Part shown: piece after piece, positions 55,024 to 63,324 of the stretch | Layout: every line of letters starts with the position of its first letter | Position numbering within the stretch: position 1 is the stretch's first letter | Source of the DNA: Bacillota bacterium | Lineage (GTDB): Bacteria > Bacillota > Clostridia > Christensenellales > Borkfalkiaceae | Direction of reading: 5' to 3' | Length of the DNA: 64,000 bases | NCBI GenBank assembly: GCA_019423125.1 | Contig: JAHZBZ010000010.1 | Span: 1 to 64,000 of the forward strand | Translations under genes and position numbers: made by a program | The notes under the pieces: model-generated | Told to the model about the DNA's origin: nothing | Database searches by the model: none | The model's input: only the letters and a program-made list of their open reading frames with translations

Positions 55024-55182
55024 ATGGCGAAATACGTTTGCAACGTCTGCGGCTACGAGTACGACGAAGCGGTCGGCGATCCCGACAACGGCATCGCGGC
55101 GGGAACCAAGTGGGAAGACATTCCCGAGGACTTCACCTGCCCCCTGTGCGGCGTGGGCAAAGACGAGTTCTCTCAGGAGTAA
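55024..55182 (+). CDS. Rubredoxin
   Basis: A 52-residue electron carrier with one Fe(Cys)4 centre: CNVCGY (Cys6, Cys9) and CPLCGV (Cys39, Cys42). The conserved DPDNGI and DIPEDFTCP are present. It usually serves oxygen and peroxide detoxification in anaerobes. ATG 55024 has GGAG (55010-55013), with slightly long spacing. It is monocistronic. Confidence 0.96.
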   Translation: MAKYVCNVCGYEYDEAVGDPDNGIAAGTKWEDIPEDFTCPLCGVGKDEFSQE

Positions 55183-55192
55183 CGGCTACAAG

Positions 55193-55230
55193 AACGGCTT
55201 TTCCGCGTTGCGGAGAGGCCGTTTTTTTTT
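55193..55230 (+). terminator. Terminator of rubredoxin gene
   Basis: AACGGC plus TCCGC arm pairs with GCGGA plus GCCGTT, loop GTT, followed by nine Ts. Confidence 0.85.
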
Positions 55231-55297
55231 CAGAACACTCTCTTTTTAACATCTGTTTAATAATTGCGCGGTAAAATATACAAAAGGAGAAGCGCAA

Positions 55298-55969
55298 ATG
55301 GTAGAGATACTCGTACTGGAAGACGACGAAAAACTCAACAAGGCGGTCTGTTCCTGTCTGGACAACTGCGGCTATGCGGCGGACGGATGCCGCGATGCGT
55401 CGGAGGCGCTTGAAAAGATGGAGCATAAGCGCTATGACATCATCCTCAGCGACATCATGATGCCGGGAATGGACGGCTTTGCGTTCGCGGAGGCGGTGCG
55501 CGCCTGCGACGAGCACATTCCCATCCTCTTTCTGACCGCGCTGGACGATCTCGCGTCCAAGCGTCGCGGATTCCGCCTGGGCGTGGACGATTATCTCGTC
55601 AAGCCCTTCGATTTTGCCGAGCTCGAACTCCGCGTGGGGGCGCTTCTTCGCCGCGCGCGCATCGAACGCGGCAAGCGCCTCGAAGCGGGCAACCTCGTTC
55701 TGGACGCGGAGGAACACACCGCCTACGTCGACGGGGAAGAACTGCCGCTGACGGTGCGCGAGTTCGATCTTCTCTATAAACTGCTCTCCTATCCGAAAAA
55801 GACGTTCACCCGTTCACAGCTCATGGAGGCGGTCTGGGACTACGATTCTTCGGCTACCTCCCGCACGGTGGATGTATATATGGCGAAATTGCGCGAAAAG
55901 ACGGCGCGCTGTGACGGATTCGACCTCGTCACCGTGCACGGGCTCGGATACAAGGCGGTACTGCGATGA
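55298..55969 (+). CDS. OmpR/PhoB-family response regulator
   Basis: A 223-residue two-component regulator. The receiver domain has acidic EDDE (residues 8-11), phospho-acceptor Asp52 in LSDIMMPGMDG, and Lys in VKPFDFAELE. The winged-helix output domain (about 130-223) has the usual RTVDVYMAKLREK and GLGYKAV. AAAGGAGAA is the ribosome site. The partner kinase starts in its stop (ATGA). The membrane proteins downstream may be its target or co-sensors. Confidence 0.94.
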   Translation: MVEILVLEDDEKLNKAVCSCLDNCGYAADGCRDASEALEKMEHKRYDIILSDIMMPGMDGFAFAEAVRACDEHIPILFLTALDDLASKRRGFRLGVDDYLVKPFDFAELELRVGALLRRARIERGKRLEAGNLVLDAEEHTAYVDGEELPLTVREFDLLYKLLSYPKKTFTRSQLMEAVWDYDSSATSRTVDVYMAKLREKTARCDGFDLVTVHGLGYKAVLR

Positions 55970-57015
55970 AAAAGAGGACCCAGCGCACCCGCTTCTCTCT
56001 TTGGGGCTATCTGATCTTTTTCTTCACCGTCCTGTTCATCACCCTCGTCTCCGTGCTCTTCTATTCACTGCTGACGCGCCTTTTGGGCAGGAATTTTCCG
56101 CTCGTGTTGGTCTCTGTGCTCGCAACTTCGCTCTTTTTTGCCGCGGTGTGCGCGATCATCGATTTCTTTCGGCGAAAGTACATGGTCGAACAGCCTGTGC
56201 GCGCCATTCTCGAGGCGACGGCGCGCATTGCGGAAGGGGATTTCTCCGTCCGCACGGAACCGCGTCACGAGTGGGGGCATTACGACGAGTTCGACGTCAT
56301 CCTTGAAAACATCTCGAAAATGGCGGCGGAGCTTTCGGCGACGGAGCTTCTGCGCAGCGATTTCGTGGCGAACGTCTCGCACGAGATGCGCACGCCGCTT
56401 GCCGTATTGTACAACTACGCGCAGCTTTTGCAGGCGGAAGGGGTCTGCACCGAAGAGGGCAGGGCGTACGCCCGCGTGATCGCACAGGAGTCCAGACGCC
56501 TGTCCCGACTCACGTCCGACATCCTTCGGTTGAGCAAGCTGGAGAGCCGCGGCATCCGCCCGCAGTTCTCGCGCGTGGATCTGAGCGAATCCCTTCGCCT
56601 TTCCGTTCTCCGTGCGGAGGAGCGCATCGAGGACAAGGGACTTTCCCTCACCTGCGAGATCGAGGAGGCGAACATTCTCTCGGACGGGAGCCTTCTCGAA
56701 CTGATCTGGGACAATCTTCTCTCCAATGCGGTCAAATTCACGAGCGAGGGGGGCATATCCGTCACGCTCAGGCGGGAAGGCGCGGGCGCGGCCGTCTGCG
56801 TGCGCGATACGGGCGCGGGCATCGACGCGGAGACGGGCAAACACATCTTCGACAAGTTTTACCAGGGCGACAAATCGCACGCGCAGGAGGGGAACGGGCT
56901 CGGCCTCGCGCTCGTGCGCAGGGTGGTGGACATCCTCGGCTGTGAGATAAGCGTGGAGAGCGAAGCGGGCAAGGGCAGCGCCTTTACCGTCCGTTTCCGC
57001 GAAGTGTTGCCATGA
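55966..57015 (+). CDS. Sensor histidine kinase
   Basis: A 349-residue kinase with two membrane helices (about 12-34 and 46-68) and a very short external loop, so it probably senses the membrane or a partner protein. A HAMP-like segment follows. The phosphorylated His139 is in VSHEMRTPLAVL; the ATPase N, G1 and G2 boxes are DNLLSNAVKF, DTGAGI and GNGLGLALV. It overlaps both neighbours by 4 nt. Confidence 0.94.
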   Translation: MKKRTQRTRFSLWGYLIFFFTVLFITLVSVLFYSLLTRLLGRNFPLVLVSVLATSLFFAAVCAIIDFFRRKYMVEQPVRAILEATARIAEGDFSVRTEPRHEWGHYDEFDVILENISKMAAELSATELLRSDFVANVSHEMRTPLAVLYNYAQLLQAEGVCTEEGRAYARVIAQESRRLSRLTSDILRLSKLESRGIRPQFSRVDLSESLRLSVLRAEERIEDKGLSLTCEIEEANILSDGSLLELIWDNLLSNAVKFTSEGGISVTLRREGAGAAVCVRDTGAGIDAETGKHIFDKFYQGDKSHAQEGNGLGLALVRRVVDILGCEISVESEAGKGSAFTVRFREVLP

Positions 57016-57917
57016 AAAAAGTGTTGAATTTCTTGTGCGATCCGCCGCTTTTCTTTTCAGTTGCCTCCGTCTTTCTCGCCGTTGCGGTCGGCGTTCTTCT
57101 TCCCTTTGCGGAAAAGGTGCCGGACACGGTCCAAATCCCGCTCTACGCGTTGGCGGCGGCGCTGACCGCCTATGCGGTCTGGCAGATCGTGCGCTGGGTC
57201 GCGGCTGCGCGCCGCGGGCTGCGCGCAGCCGCGGACAAAAATCCGTTTACGCGCGCGATCGTCGGCGATTTCGGGTTCCGCACCCTCGTCTTTTCCGGGT
57301 TATCTCTCGCCGCAAACCTTGCCTATGCCGTATTCAACATCGTCGTAGGCGCGCTGTCGGGGGCGTTCTGGTATATCGCCGTGGGCGCATATTATGTCCT
57401 GCTCGGCGTGATCCGTTTGGGCGTTGTCGCGGCGGGCAGCCATGCGCGGCGGCATGCGAAGGGGGAAAGGTACACCCTTCTTGTCTTTCGCGGCGCGGGT
57501 GCCGCACTGCTCGTTCTGGAGATCGCGCTTGCGGGTGCGGTGGCGCAGATGGTGGCGGGCCGTGTCGTGCACACATTCGGGCTTTCCATGGTCATCGCTT
57601 CCGCGGCATTTTCCTTTACAAAGCTCTTTCTCGCCTTTTACAACCTGTTCAAGGCAAAGAGGTATTCCGATCCCGTCGTGCAGGCGCTTCGGAACATAAA
57701 TCTCACGGGTGCGACCGTGTCCCTGCTCGCGATGCAGACCTCCATGGTCGCTCTGCTCAGTCCGAACGACTTTTCCCTTCGCATCCTGTGCGGCGCGGTC
57801 GGGGCGGTCGTCTGCATTGCGAACATCTGCATGGGCGTCGTCATGATCGTGCGGGCGAATGTGCGGCTGAAAGAGATCGCAGAAAATAAGGAGGCTCACG
57901 ATGAGCGAAGAGAATAA
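57012..57917 (+). CDS. Unrecognised multi-pass membrane protein co-transcribed with sensor kinase
   Basis: A 301-residue protein with about eight hydrophobic segments (for example around 15-32, 40-60, 92-112, 115-135, 155-178, 185-205, 230-245 and 255-280). No known motif is recognised. A conserved-looking SHARRHAKGERY loop and a KAKRYSDPVVQ loop are basic and probably cytoplasmic. It begins in the stop of the kinase gene (ATGA), and its 3' end overlaps the next membrane gene by 17 nt. The close coupling suggests it works with the two-component system, perhaps as its sensor partner or output. Confidence 0.75.
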   Translation: MKKVLNFLCDPPLFFSVASVFLAVAVGVLLPFAEKVPDTVQIPLYALAAALTAYAVWQIVRWVAAARRGLRAAADKNPFTRAIVGDFGFRTLVFSGLSLAANLAYAVFNIVVGALSGAFWYIAVGAYYVLLGVIRLGVVAAGSHARRHAKGERYTLLVFRGAGAALLVLEIALAGAVAQMVAGRVVHTFGLSMVIASAAFSFTKLFLAFYNLFKAKRYSDPVVQALRNINLTGATVSLLAMQTSMVALLSPNDFSLRILCGAVGAVVCIANICMGVVMIVRANVRLKEIAENKEAHDERRE

Positions 57918-58296
57918 ATTCCTTTATCAATACAGTGCTCCGTCCGAGGAGGAACGTCGGGAAATAGAGGGCATCCGCCGCCGCTATCAAAAGAGCGAAC
58001 ACACCGACAAGCTCTCCCGCCTGCGTTCTCTCGACCGTCGCGCGCGCAGGCTTCCGCTCATCGTCGCGATCTGCCTCGGCACTGCTGGCACGCTCATCTT
58101 CGGGCTCGGACTGAGCATGATCCTGCAATGGGACATAAACTTTCTCGGTGCCCTCATCGCCGTCGCGGGAGCTGCCGCAGCGGCATGCGCGCATCCCGTC
58201 TACCGCGTTCTTCTCAGGCGCGGAAAGGAAAAATACGGCGAAGAGATCCTCTCGCTCAGCAGCGATCTTCTCGGGACAGATGAGAAAGAAGATTGA
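57901..58296 (+). CDS. Small two-helix membrane protein
   Basis: A 131-residue protein with a charged N-terminal half (about 1-45, EEERREIEGIRRRYQ) and two membrane helices (about 52-72 and 79-98). The C-terminus is short and charged. No family is recognised. AAGGAGG precedes the ATG inside the end of the upstream gene, so both are made together. It closes the four-gene two-component operon. Confidence 0.7.
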   Translation: MSEENKFLYQYSAPSEEERREIEGIRRRYQKSEHTDKLSRLRSLDRRARRLPLIVAICLGTAGTLIFGLGLSMILQWDINFLGALIAVAGAAAAACAHPVYRVLLRRGKEKYGEEILSLSSDLLGTDEKED

Positions 58297-58360
58297 ACAA
58301 AGAGGCATGGAACGCGCGTTTTCATGCCTTTGCTTTATGGCAGGCATAAAAAACAAGTAT

Positions 58361-58389
58361 TTGAATTTTCGGCAAAAATGTATTATAAT
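58361..58389 (+). promoter_or_regulatory. Promoter of alcohol dehydrogenase gene
   Basis: -35 TTGAAT (58361-58366), 17 bp, perfect -10 TATAAT (58384-58389). Confidence 0.85.
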
Positions 58390-58418
58390 GGAACCGATCA
58401 AAAAAGGAGGGCGAAAAA

Positions 58419-59585
58419 ATGCTCGGCAATTTCACCTATTGCAATCCCACAAAATTGTATTTTGGCAAGGGCTCGATCGAAGGGCTCAAAGAGGAACTGA
58501 AAAAATATAAGAAGAACGTTCTGTTGGTGTACGGCGGCGGCTCGATCAAGCGCAACGGCATCTACGATGCGGTCGTGCGCATTCTCGGCGAGTGCGGCAA
58601 AAACGTCACCGAGCTTTCGGGCGTGATGCCAAACCCCACGGTCGAAAAGCTTTACGAGGGTTGTGCTCTCGCGCGCGAGTGCAAGGCAGACCTCATTCTC
58701 GCGGTGGGCGGCGGCTCTGTCTGCGACTATGCGAAGGCGGTCTCCGTCTCCGCATACTGTGACGAGGATCCTTGGGACAAATATTTCCTCCGCATGGAAG
58801 AGCCCGACTGCAAGATCATCCCCGTCGGTTGCGTTCTGACGATGGTCGGCACGGGCAGTGAGATGAACGGCGGCTCGGTCATCACCAACTATGCGCAAAA
58901 GCTCAAGATCGGTCACGTCTTCGGCGAAGAGGTGTTTCCGAAATTCTCCGTGCTCGACCCCGAATATACTTACACCCTTCCCGCCTATCAGATGGTTGCA
59001 GGTTTTTACGACATCATGTCGCACATCCTCGAACAGTACTTCTCGGGCGAGGACGACAACACTTCCGACTATCTCGCGGAAGGGCTTCTCCGTTCGCTCA
59101 TCCACAGCGCGAACATCGCGGTCAAGGATCCGCACGACTATGAGGCGCGCAGCAACATCATGTGGACGGCGACGTGGGCGCTCAACACGCTGATCGCGAA
59201 GGGCAAGACCACCGACTGGGAGGTGCACATGCTCGGGCAGGCGGTCGGCGCGCATACGGACGCGACGCACGGCATGACGCTTGCGGCAGTCTCCGACGCC
59301 TATTACAAGCACATTCTTCCGTACGGGCTGGCGAAATTCGTCAGATATGCCGTCAATGTCTGGGGTGTGGATCCCGCGGGCAAGACGGACGAAGAGACGG
59401 CGCTCGAGGGCCTTTCCCGCATGCAGGAGTGGATGAAGTCCATCGGGCTCGTGACAGACCTTCGCACGCTCGGCGTGACGGAGGACATGATCGAAGGCAT
59501 CGCAAAGAGCACACTGGTCATGGAAGGCGGATATAAGGTGCTCACGCACGAAGAGATCGTCTCCATCCTGCGGGAGAGCCTGTGA
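58419..59585 (+). CDS. Iron-containing alcohol dehydrogenase (butanol dehydrogenase-like)
   Basis: A 388-residue group III, Fe-dependent dehydrogenase similar to clostridial BdhA/YqhD. The nucleotide-binding GGGS(V/I) loops (YGGGSIKRNG and VGGGSVCDYAK) and LTMVGTGSEMN are intact; metal ligands come from the segments around DIMSHILEQY and MLGQAVGAHTDATHGMTLA. It probably reduces aldehydes with NAD(P)H as a redox sink. AGGAGGG provides a strong ribosome site. Its stop overlaps the next gene by 4 nt. Confidence 0.92.
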   Translation: MLGNFTYCNPTKLYFGKGSIEGLKEELKKYKKNVLLVYGGGSIKRNGIYDAVVRILGECGKNVTELSGVMPNPTVEKLYEGCALARECKADLILAVGGGSVCDYAKAVSVSAYCDEDPWDKYFLRMEEPDCKIIPVGCVLTMVGTGSEMNGGSVITNYAQKLKIGHVFGEEVFPKFSVLDPEYTYTLPAYQMVAGFYDIMSHILEQYFSGEDDNTSDYLAEGLLRSLIHSANIAVKDPHDYEARSNIMWTATWALNTLIAKGKTTDWEVHMLGQAVGAHTDATHGMTLAAVSDAYYKHILPYGLAKFVRYAVNVWGVDPAGKTDEETALEGLSRMQEWMKSIGLVTDLRTLGVTEDMIEGIAKSTLVMEGGYKVLTHEEIVSILRESL

Positions 59586-59953
59586 AGCGCCTGCTCGGGG
59601 TCTTTTTGGCGACCCTTGTCCTGCTGTTCTTCTGCGGTTGCGGGCCGGCAGTGTCGGAAAATGAAGAAGAGGAAGGAGGTGTCGGTGTGACGGACACGAC
59701 CGATCTTTATCTGTATGCAAACGGCGAAGAGCTCGTGGCGCAGCTTTCTGACAATTCTTCCGCGCGCGCCCTTGCCGAACTTCTGCGCGGCGGACCGCTC
59801 ACCATCGAAATGCGCGATTATGCGGGTTTTGAAAAGGTGGGGCCTCTGGGGCAGACTCTTCCGAGAAACGACGAGTCTCTCCGTACAAAGGCTGGAGATC
59901 TCGTGCTGTACCAAGGAAATCAGTTTGTCATTTATTACGGGGAAAACAATTGA
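59582..59953 (+). CDS. Cyclophilin-like-fold lipoprotein, cut by in-frame TGA
   Basis: A 123-residue secreted lipoprotein. The signal (residues 1-20) ends in LLFFCGC. The mature part (AQLSDNSSARALAELLRGGP to GDLVLYQGNQFVIYYG) matches the cyclophilin-like domain found in many bacterial lipoproteins (PF18050 type). That family normally continues past YG.N with SWSYT.LG.I. Here the frame reads GENN, then TGA exactly at the Trp codon, then SLTLLGRIEGATREGLL in the same frame. The visible product therefore lacks the last third. It starts inside the stop of the dehydrogenase gene. Confidence 0.8.
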   Translation: MKRLLGVFLATLVLLFFCGCGPAVSENEEEEGGVGVTDTTDLYLYANGEELVAQLSDNSSARALAELLRGGPLTIEMRDYAGFEKVGPLGQTLPRNDESLRTKAGDLVLYQGNQFVIYYGENN

Positions 59954-60061
59954 AGCCTCACCCTGCTCGGCAGGATCGAAGGCGCAACGCGCGAAGGTCT
60001 TCTCTCCGTTCTCGGAGAAGGGGATGTCAGGGTCGTCCTGTCGCTCGAGAGAATGAATTGA
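59954..60061 (+). pseudogene. In-frame continuation of the cyclophilin-like domain after TGA
   Basis: 36 codons in the same frame as 59582-59953, ending at TGA 60059-60061. The residues (LLGRIEGATREG and LGEGDVRVVLSLERMN) fit the C-terminal strands of the domain. There is no start codon or ribosome site of its own, so it is expressed only if the TGA at 59951 is read through. It is either a recent nonsense mutation (TGG to TGA), a sequence error, or readthrough. Confidence 0.75.
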
Positions 60062-60117
60062 ATCGCAGTGCATACAAATTCCCTCTCCTTCACAAAATAG
60101 ATGGAGGAGGGGAATAG

Positions 60118-60303
60118 ATGAAGGGAAAATTCACGGCATCGGGGCTCCTCGCGCTCGCCGCAGTGGCGGAGCGGGAGGAGCTTCTGTGCAAAAAGACAAA
60201 ATTGTATTCGCACACGCTTACGGACCCCGCGCTGGCGTCGCGCATGCGCACGCTTGCGGCGGCGCACGCAAAGCGGTTCGAGCGGCTGGCGGAGATGATA
60301 TGA
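60118..60303 (+). CDS. Small helical protein, CotF/ferritin-like (tentative)
   Basis: A 61-residue, all-helical protein. TKLYSHTLTDPALASRMRTLAAAHAKRFERL resembles the second helix hairpin of small CotF-like spore coat or ferritin-like proteins, but the match is short. GGAGGAGGGG gives a strong ribosome site. The stop overlaps the start of the next gene by 4 nt (ATGA). The pair probably acts together. Confidence 0.5.
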   Translation: MKGKFTASGLLALAAVAEREELLCKKTKLYSHTLTDPALASRMRTLAAAHAKRFERLAEMI

Positions 60304-60620
60304 CGGGCGGGCTGAGAAAGCGCGAGACCTCGCTGTCCGAGGCGGACGCGATCACGGACGTGATGCAGGCAGAGCGTGCGCTGTTGCGCTGTTATGCGGA
60401 GATCTTTGCCTGTCCGCTGGACAAGAGCGACCGCGAGGTGCTCACGATGTTGTTTTACGACGCCGCAGACGGCGCGGGCGAGGCATGCGATATGTTTTCC
60501 GCGATCCGTTCGGACGACCTTCCCGCCGATGAGGAGGGGAGAAAGTCCATGCGCGCCGCCCTTGCCGCGCGAAAAAAACAGGTCCTCTCAGGCATTGAAA
60601 AAGAGGAGGAGCCTTCCTGA
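60300..60620 (+). CDS. Small helical protein, CotF-like partner (tentative)
   Basis: A 106-residue helical protein. LSEADAITDVMQAERALLRCYAEIFACPLDKSDREVL is the type of helix seen in CotF-like coat proteins (acidic turn, then ERxLL..Y). ATG 60300 overlaps the previous stop. A spore or coat role is only suggested by this resemblance and by yunB 2.8 kb downstream. Ends in a Glu/Lys-rich tail. Confidence 0.5.
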   Translation: MTGGLRKRETSLSEADAITDVMQAERALLRCYAEIFACPLDKSDREVLTMLFYDAADGAGEACDMFSAIRSDDLPADEEGRKSMRAALAARKKQVLSGIEKEEEPS

Positions 60621-60680
60621 AACAGCTCTGCGGCGCCGCTTTTTGCGGTGCCGCGGGGCGATCTTTTCATGGGGAAATAC

Positions 60681-60727
60681 AAACACACGCCCGCGCAGGC
60701 TCTCCTGCGCGGGCGTGTGTTTATTTC
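60681..60727 (+). terminator. Terminator after the small helical pair
   Basis: A perfect 19-bp stem (60681-60699 with 60704-60722, loop CTCT), followed by ATTTC. A weaker GC hairpin (around 60629-60655, loop TTTTT) precedes it. The rest of the 303-bp gap contains only the promoter of the next gene. Confidence 0.8.
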
Positions 60728-60835
60728 CCGACGCGCCGCCTGACGGCGTCGGCCGTGTGCCGTTATCGGCTTTCCGTTTTGTGCGCTTCTCTCTTTTTTG
60801 CCGCAAAAATGCGCTCTCGTTTTTCGGATTTTCAC

Positions 60836-60864
60836 TATACAAAAATAAAATTATGTGTTATAAT
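60836..60864 (+). promoter_or_regulatory. Promoter of GH36-like gene
   Basis: A perfect -10 TATAAT (60859-60864) and -35 TATACA (60836-60841) at 17 bp. Confidence 0.65.
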
Positions 60865-60923
60865 TAAGAAAATTTTTCTATAAAATCGCGCGAGTTTTCT
60901 GCGATGTGCGACAGGGGAAAAAG

Positions 60924-63011
60924 ATGATAAAAAAGAGGGACCTGATATTTGAGCTCAGCACGCCTGCGAGCACGTTTGTGTTGAAGGCAGACACCGCCGA
61001 ATGCGTATACTACGGGCGGCGGCTTTCTCCGGGCGGCAGCATTGCATCGATCTGCGGCTCGTCGCGCCGCATTTTTTCAAGCCCCGGCGGCGGGGACTAT
61101 TCGGAATACAGCATACAGCTTCTGAATGCGGACGGCGGATTTGCCGCCGATTTCAAGTTTGTGCGGGCAAAGGTCACCGTTGAAAAGCGGGAGATCCCGG
61201 GGCTTCCTTCTTCCTATGGCGAGGGCAGGACGCTCGAGCTCAAATACATGGATGCCTCCACCCGAGTGGCATTGTATCTGTACTACACTGTATTTTCGGA
61301 CAGCGACGTGATCGCGGCCTCCGCGCGCCTTGTCAACGGCTCGCGCAAGCCCGTGCGCATCCGCAGGCTGATGAGCCTGCAGCTCGACCTTGTGGGCTGC
61401 GGTTTCGACGTCGTCACGTTGGGCGGGATGTGGGGGCCTGAACGGAGGCGTTATCCGCGTTCGCTGGGCGCGGGGATCTTTGTCAACGATTCCAAGAGCG
61501 GATGCTCTCAGCACGCGCACAATCCCTTCGTGATGGCGGTCTCGCCGCAGGGTGCATATGCGTTCAACTTCGTCTATTCGGGCAATCACAAGGAGCTCTT
61601 CGAGTGCGACGGGCACGGGATGACGCGCATTCTCGTCGGTTTAAACGACTTTATGTTCGACTGGAATCTCGCGCCGGGCGAGGAGTTCAACACGCCCGAA
61701 GCGGTGATGTGCTATGCCGATTCGGAAGAGGAGTGCTGTGCGCGTATGCGCGCATTTGTCGCCTCGCACATCGTTCGCGGGAAATGGAAGACGCGCGAGC
61801 GCCCCGTTTGCGTCAACAGCGTCGGCGTGAAATATCCGCTCACTGACGTGGACGCCCTTCGCGGCGAGGCGGTCAAAGCGGCGGAGACGGGCGCGGAGCT
61901 GTTTGTGCTCGATGATTTTACGCAGGCGGACGAAGATGCTCCCGATTGGTACAAAAGGGTAGAAAAAGATGACGGGGCGCTCGCTTCTCTTGCGAAGGAA
62001 GTGCGGGAGCGCGGGCTAATGTTCGGCATCCGCATCGAGCCCGAAGTCATCGGCGAAGACAACGAATTTCTGCGCACGCATCCCAACTTTGCGATGAAGA
62101 TCCCCGGCCGCGCGCCCGTGCGCATCCGCAACCGCCTCATGCTGAATTTTGCGGACGAACGCGTGCAGAACTACGCCGTGCGCATTGCGAGCGAGGCGAT
62201 CACGCGCAGCGGTGCGTCTTTCGTGCGCTGGGATTTCAATCGCACGATGACCGATTGTTTCGGCAAGGGCGTGCCTGCGGGGGAATACTTTCACCGCTAT
62301 ATGCTCGGTTATTACCGCGTTCTGTCAAAGCTCGTCAAAAAGTTCCCGTCCGTCCTTTTCGAAGGCTGCGCGGAAGGCGGCGGCAGGTGCGACCTCGGCC
62401 TTCTCTGCTTCTTCCCGCAGATCCGCGTGCGCGACTGCACGGATGCGCGTGACCGCATTGAATTGCTGGACTGTGTGACGCACGCTTATCCTTCCTGCAC
62501 GTTCTGTTCATCCGTCTCGCAGGTACCCGATCTTTATACCGGGACCACCAGTTCTTTGGACGTTCGGTTTCTCGTCGCCTGCGGCAGTGTGCTCGGCTAT
62601 GATATCGGACTGAATCTCCTGTCAGAGGAAGAGCGAAAGCAGATCGCGGCGCAGATCGCATTTTACCGCACGGCGCGCAAACTCTTTCAGTTCGGCGAAC
62701 GGTATCGCCTCGGCGAGGGAAAAGCGATCGGTTTTATGGATGTCAGTGCGGATAAGGGCACGGCGATCGCCGTTATTTTTCTCAAAAAGTGGAGTCCCGG
62801 CGATCTTCCGACCGTGCGGTTCAAGGGGCTGAATCCTGCGGCGTGCTATGATGTCACGGCGCGCGGCAGGGAGGGTGCAAAACGCGTCGCGGGCGATGTG
62901 CTGATGTATGCCGACTGCCCGTTGCGCGATCTCTTCTGTTTCGAAGAGAATGTCCGCTACAGCGGCGGTGTCCAGGCAAAACTCTATTTCTTTAAAAAAG
63001 TAAAAAACTGA
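60924..63011 (+). CDS. Divergent GH36-family (alpha-galactosidase-like) glycosidase
   Basis: A 695-residue cytoplasmic enzyme with the GH36 three-part layout: N-terminal beta-sandwich (1-300), catalytic barrel (about 310-600) and C-terminal beta domain. The nucleophile is in FVRWDFNRT (KWDxNR in classical enzymes), and the acid/base Asp in QIRVRDCTDA (usually SD(D/N)TDA). The substrate loop reads AEGGGRCD instead of SGGGRFD, and the usual LDDGWFG is LDDFTQADE. These changes are at substrate-facing positions, so activity on alpha-galactosides is likely but not assured; a different alpha-glycoside is possible. ATG 60924 has AGGGG. Monocistronic. Confidence 0.8.
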   Translation: MIKKRDLIFELSTPASTFVLKADTAECVYYGRRLSPGGSIASICGSSRRIFSSPGGGDYSEYSIQLLNADGGFAADFKFVRAKVTVEKREIPGLPSSYGEGRTLELKYMDASTRVALYLYYTVFSDSDVIAASARLVNGSRKPVRIRRLMSLQLDLVGCGFDVVTLGGMWGPERRRYPRSLGAGIFVNDSKSGCSQHAHNPFVMAVSPQGAYAFNFVYSGNHKELFECDGHGMTRILVGLNDFMFDWNLAPGEEFNTPEAVMCYADSEEECCARMRAFVASHIVRGKWKTRERPVCVNSVGVKYPLTDVDALRGEAVKAAETGAELFVLDDFTQADEDAPDWYKRVEKDDGALASLAKEVRERGLMFGIRIEPEVIGEDNEFLRTHPNFAMKIPGRAPVRIRNRLMLNFADERVQNYAVRIASEAITRSGASFVRWDFNRTMTDCFGKGVPAGEYFHRYMLGYYRVLSKLVKKFPSVLFEGCAEGGGRCDLGLLCFFPQIRVRDCTDARDRIELLDCVTHAYPSCTFCSSVSQVPDLYTGTTSSLDVRFLVACGSVLGYDIGLNLLSEEERKQIAAQIAFYRTARKLFQFGERYRLGEGKAIGFMDVSADKGTAIAVIFLKKWSPGDLPTVRFKGLNPAACYDVTARGREGAKRVAGDVLMYADCPLRDLFCFEENVRYSGGVQAKLYFFKKVKN

Positions 63012-63051
63012 CGCCCTGTTCGATCGCAGGTCCTTATCTTGCAAATTTTTT

Positions 63052-63324
63052 GTGCGTTTCTCGTACTTCTTTGTTCGGGAAACGCTTTTTTATCGTTTTT
63101 TTGTGCGCGCCCGCTTCGGCTACGTCAAGATCGGCGTGGACTGTTCTTTCGTCGTCATTGCCGTCCTGCTCTCCTTTGTCTTTTTGCATGAACTTGCGGG
63201 GGTGCGCGAGGGAACGCTTGCCGCGGCGGTGTTCGTAGGTCTCATCGCAAAGCAGTTCAATCGTTTTATGGTCCCGTTTGCCGACAGGCTGTTCCGTCCG
63301 TTTGCGGCAAAGCGCGAAAACTGA
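63052..63324 (+). pseudogene. C-terminal remnant of a YczE/YitT-type membrane protein
   Basis: Residues from about 24 onward (KIGVDCSFVVIAVLLSFVFL, then GVREGTLAAAVFVGLIAKQF) resemble the last two helices of YczE/DUF6198-type membrane proteins, which are usually about 220 residues long with five or six helices. Here only two remain. The first 23 codons (GTG 63052, RFSYFFVRETLFYRFF) do not fit the family, no ribosome site is seen, and no matching sequence lies upstream in other frames. It looks like a truncated gene rather than a functional small protein. Confidence 0.5.

Noticed and set aside
59951..59953. Genome-wide reassignment of TGA to Trp
   Set aside because: Dozens of genes here end at TGA at family-typical positions, many in ATGA overlaps with the next start.
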